Shown: piece by piece, positions 61,315-64,000 of the stretch
How positions within the stretch are numbered: position 1 is the first letter of the stretch
Layout of the letters: each line of letters begins with the position of its first letter
Assembly: GCF_020509005.1 (NCBI RefSeq)
Contig: NC_063013.1
Coordinates: 3,100,001 to 3,164,000 of the forward strand
Length of the DNA stretch: 64,000 nucleotides
Reading direction: 5' to 3'
Source: Fulvia fulva
Lineage: Eukaryota; Ascomycota; Dothideomycetes; Mycosphaerellales; Mycosphaerellaceae
Notes under the pieces: model-generated
The model's input: only the letters and a program-made list of their open reading frames with translations
The model's database searches: none
What the model was told of the DNA's origin: nothing
Made by a program: the position numbers and the translations under genes

Positions 61315-62393
61315 GGTCGACGACGAGAATCACCTATACGTAGTGTCGGCTACGAACCTCTCGTCTAGCTACGAGAGAGCTAAGTATTCTCACGCTAGAG
61401 CGTCGTAGGCGCGACGGGCGCGTAGCGTAGGCGAAGCCGCGGCGAACAGAGGACTACTAGCAAAACGGGTATAAAAACCATCCGACGAGCGTGTACTCGT
61501 GTCGGGAGCGAGTCCCTCTTCTTTCTACGTGTAAGAAGGGCGCGGAACCGTGGCCTATACGCTCGATAGGACACCTCTAGTATAAGTGTAGAATTTTCAC
61601 CTCCGGAGACCGCAAACCGAGCGGGCTAAGCGACGAACATTAGACGAGCGGACTATAGAACAACAACTAAGCGGACTATATAACGGCGTCGAGCGGACTA
61701 CGAAACAATCTAGTGTTTACTAGCGGGCAATACGGTGGGTAGGTAGACACGCGACGAAGCCTATAAGGGCCTATTAAACACCCGGTATAGGAACGAGGGT
61801 TTTACCTAAGGCACTACCTGTCCCGCTACATAACGTACCTAGTCTGATATAGTAGATTGCGACGAGGAAAAGACGATAGCCTAAGCAAGGAAAAGACGGC
61901 TATTAGGACGGGGAAAAGACGTATAATACAAGTGGATTAGTTCTATAATCGGGGAGGATCGAGGGTAGGGTGATAAGGAACTTTATATTAGTTAGTAGGT
62001 AGAAACGCAAGGAGTACGCTACCCGGCGTAGTGTGTGCCCCGAGCAAACCTACGAGGTATAGACGGCCGCTTTCTAGAGATAGGCTACGGTAACGCGAAG
62101 GGCGTCAAAACCTAGGGCGTAGTGTATACTAGTAGCGACGGCTAACACTGTCTATATAGCCCGAGAGGACGGATACGTATGTCGGTCAATAGAGAGCACT
62201 AAAGGGCTTAGGCCTATAGAGGTAGATATTAGCTTAAGGAGTAAATAGGGAGGGAGGGCGTAGAGGGAAGCTTTTGCTCCGGGCTAACCTCTCGAAACGA
62301 GGCTACACGGTGGTACTAGATAAGTAGGAAAGCGCGGTTAAGACTTGTTACCTTATCTCGTAGCTAGCTTGCTAAATACGATTCCTTCCTTAC
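61315..62393 (+). other. X segment of composite 4 (best reference copy)
   Basis: 1,079 bp, the 5' module. A TATAAAAA box is at 61,470-61,477 (about +156). A first block has AGCGGACTA at three places spaced 22-23 bp (motifs starting 61,646, 61,669 and 61,691). A second has GGAAAAGACG at 61,866, 61,889 and 61,912, exactly 23 bp apart. GC content is higher than in the LINE part. No protein match is recognised; the frame starting VDDENHLYVVSATNLSSS has only TAG/TAA stops but no known motif. X could be a captured cellular RNA, a promoter module or a decayed gene. Confidence 0.8.
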
Positions 62394-63898
62394 TTAGTAT
62401 CGGGGTTCGTAGACGACATAAACATCCTAGCCTAGTTAGACTCGACAGAAGAGAACTGTCGCCTCCTTGAAGATAGGCACAAGAAATGCGAGGAGTGGGC
62501 AAAGAAGTATAGTGCCTAGTTCGCCCCTAAAAAGTACCAACTTATATACTTTAGTAAAGCGAGAACATACTATAATATAAAGGCGGCGGTAAGAATCTAA
62601 GGCTACGAGACAAAGCTATTAGCGGAGCTACGAGTACTAGGGATCTAGCTCGAGCCGAAGCTAAGCTAGAATATATAGGTTAAGAAAGCCTAGAGTCGAG
62701 TACAAGTTAACGAAGCCTCGATAAAGAGACTTACGGCATCTATATAGGGAGCAACATTCGATAAGGTAAGAGTAATATATAAGGCGATCGTTAGACTAGC
62801 TATACTATACGGGGCACAGATTTAGGGAACAGGAGGCGTAGGCAAGCCGATCCCGAAACGGATAGAGTAACCCCTAAACAGGATATAGGTAGGCAACCTA
62901 CGTAGGGTACTAGGCGTATATAAGACAACGTTAACAAGTACGGTAGAAATAGAGACAGGAACACTACTAATCGGCTAGTATATCCGGGGAATGAGAATTT
63001 AATACGCGGCAAGGACGACAGGTTACCTAGTACAAACTACGATCTAGGAGGCAAAGAATAAGATAGAAAGCCGCTACCGGAGAGGGGCAGGATATAGGAC
63101 AAGCCAAAAAGAGGATGACCTTACTACCTTTACGGCCGTATAGACAAGTACCGAATGGCTAGCACGAAAGGAGGAGGAGCGTAGGACTCGCTAGGCCGGC
63201 GGGAGCAAGGCTAAGACCTAAAACCTAGCGGAACAGATAGCGAGCTACCTATAGGAGTAGGACTAGAAAAGGAAGCCCCCTAAGACAACAGGCCCGATAG
63301 CGCTCCGAGCCTTCTAGAGACACAATTACTAGCTATATAGGGACCTAACAAGGGCCGAAGCAAGCATAGCGATCCAAATCAGGTCCGAACACATTGGATT
63401 AAGGGCCTACCTGTTCAGGAGACGCGTACTAGACATCTATAGCCTAGCCTACTAGTGTGGCTACCTATCGCAAAACCTAGAACATATGCTACTACGATGC
63501 CCGTAGTAGGCGAGAGGCAGGGGAAATTAGAGGCACTAAGCGGGAAGGAGAGACTACAAGTCAATTATTAGGGATAAAGGCAACATTCGCCGAATCTCTC
63601 GGTAGATACTATAGTAGGGATACCTCTAGTAGTTTAGCCTCGCGAGCGAGACGGAGGAGTAGATAGACAAGAGGCGGAAGCGAGGGGGGTTGCAGATAGG
63701 GTAGTTATTAGGGCAGGCCTATGACACTAGCGTACCCCTAATAAGGGAAATTTAAGACGACAACGAGGAGGAAAAGACAGGCGGGAAGGAGGAGGGGTTT
63801 CCACTAACACGGTTTCCCCTCTATATATACAAAAAACAAGATAGTATAGCTACATAGGCCAAAGGGCACTACAACAGCTTAATGAAATATCTATCTAT
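62394..63898 (+). pseudogene. LINE-A5 relic (RT catalytic box to C-terminus)
   Basis: Begins LVSGFVDDINIL with the catalytic box at 62,406-62,417, then thumb and the C-terminal zinc motif, which is intact here (CGYLSQNLEHMLLRCP at about 63,456-63,503). Ends with AACAGCTTAATGAAAT and CTAT repeats. No fingers, endonuclease or ORF1, so it depended on proteins supplied in trans. Confidence 0.9.
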
Positions 63899-64000
63899 CT
63901 ATTAAGAAGGACTTTAAGTAAGTCATTTAAAGCTCTACTAGGAGAGACAGACCTATGTCCTAGCCCCGAGACCTTATACCGCTCCTTCTTTACTTTACTA
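63899..64000 (-). pseudogene. Copia-2 pol relic, continuation to window edge
   Basis: Copia-2 sequence resuming after composite 4 and running out of the window. It begins with the duplicated target CTATTAAGAAGGACT. Too short to assign a domain; on the minus strand it reads ALNDLLKVLL toward the insertion point. Confidence 0.6.

Larger units (their letters stand above)
61315..63898 (+). mobile_element. Composite element 4 (X + short LINE-A5)
   Basis: A 2.58-kb unit on the plus strand in Copia-2, with the 15-bp duplication CTATTAAGAAGGACT (61,300-61,314 and 63,899-63,913). X (61,315-62,393) is fused to the last 1.5 kb of LINE-A at exactly the same LINE position as in composite 3. Composites 3 and 4 have the same size and different target sites, which is direct evidence that the fused form itself retrotransposes. 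Confidence 0.93.

Noticed and set aside
61315..62393. A reading of X as a protein-coding gene (one frame has only TAG/TAA stops, no TGA).
   Set aside because: TGA is scarce everywhere here because TpG is lost to TpA, and no motif of a known family appears. Without RIP-corrected copies this frame is not supported.
7150..63012. Similar open frames of 70-100 codons opposite every LINE-A copy (7,150-7,383; 21,586-21,888; 27,597-27,851; 57,102-57,314; 62,800-63,012).
   Set aside because: They are antisense to the LINE-A RT thumb region. RIP makes TAG and CTA; on the opposite strand TAG reads CTA (Leu), so the antisense frame stays open for that reason. No start context or known domain.
6286..63905. 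Short CTAT tandem runs at many places, which could be taken for microsatellites.
   Set aside because: Each marks the 3' tail of a LINE or composite copy next to a target-site duplication.
1..64000. CRISPR arrays, tRNA or rRNA genes, bacterial operons.
   Set aside because: No regular spacer-repeat array, no cloverleaf-type sequence with a conserved TTCGA loop context, and no rRNA core motif was seen; the content is fungal retrotransposons.

Overview
This window looks like a heterochromatic, transposon-only block from a filamentous ascomycete (Pezizomycotina). I see no intact host gene, rRNA or tRNA. Almost all of it is retrotransposon sequence. CpA and TpG are scarce while TpA, TAG and CTAG are abundant, so the old reading frames are broken mostly by TAG and TAA at former Gln or Trp codons, and most ATG starts are gone. 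That is the signature of repeat-induced point mutation (RIP). The chromodomain Gypsy elements and the Tad-like LINEs with three zinc knuckles also fit an ascomycete. The species cannot be named from this.

Layout, outermost element first. (1) 1-26,480: a Copia element (+) is split by Gypsy-1 (-, 1,812-25,050, 519-bp LTRs, 5-bp TSD AGTAC). Gypsy-1 is split by composite element 1 (-, 6,286-23,220). Composite 1 is in turn split by two LINE-B copies (B1 8,853-13,849; B2 14,112-19,095) and by composite element 2 (+, 19,387-22,684). (2) About 26,480-48,120: a long Gag-type gene (Gypsy-4, -) is split by a truncated LINE-A copy (A3), by LINE-B copy B3, and by Gypsy-3 (-, 35,476-47,643, 184-bp LTRs, TSD AGTTA), which itself holds LINE-B copy B4. 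(3) About 48,340-53,180: LINE-C, an almost CpG-free LINE, much less RIP-damaged than its surroundings. (4) 53,181-60,338: Gypsy-2 (+), a chromodomain element split by composite 3 (-). (5) 60,339-64,000: a second Copia element (-) split by composite 4 (+).

The most interesting system is the composite element. A 1.08-kb segment with no recognisable coding content (called X here) forms the 5' part, and a 5'-truncated LINE-A forms the 3' part. Four such composites are present, each flanked by a target-site duplication that encloses X plus LINE, so the fusion moves as one unit. X keeps the same two ends every time, while the LINE begins at three different points. A 20-nt piece of the same X end is also fused to the 5' end of LINE-B copy B3. 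This points to repeated template switching from LINE cDNA onto a discrete X RNA. It closely resembles the MINE element (WEIRD fused to MGL) described in Magnaporthe, but here a second LINE family is involved.

All coding features below are decayed relics. Coordinates of insertions come from directly reading target-site duplications. Domain limits are approximate because the frames contain many stops.
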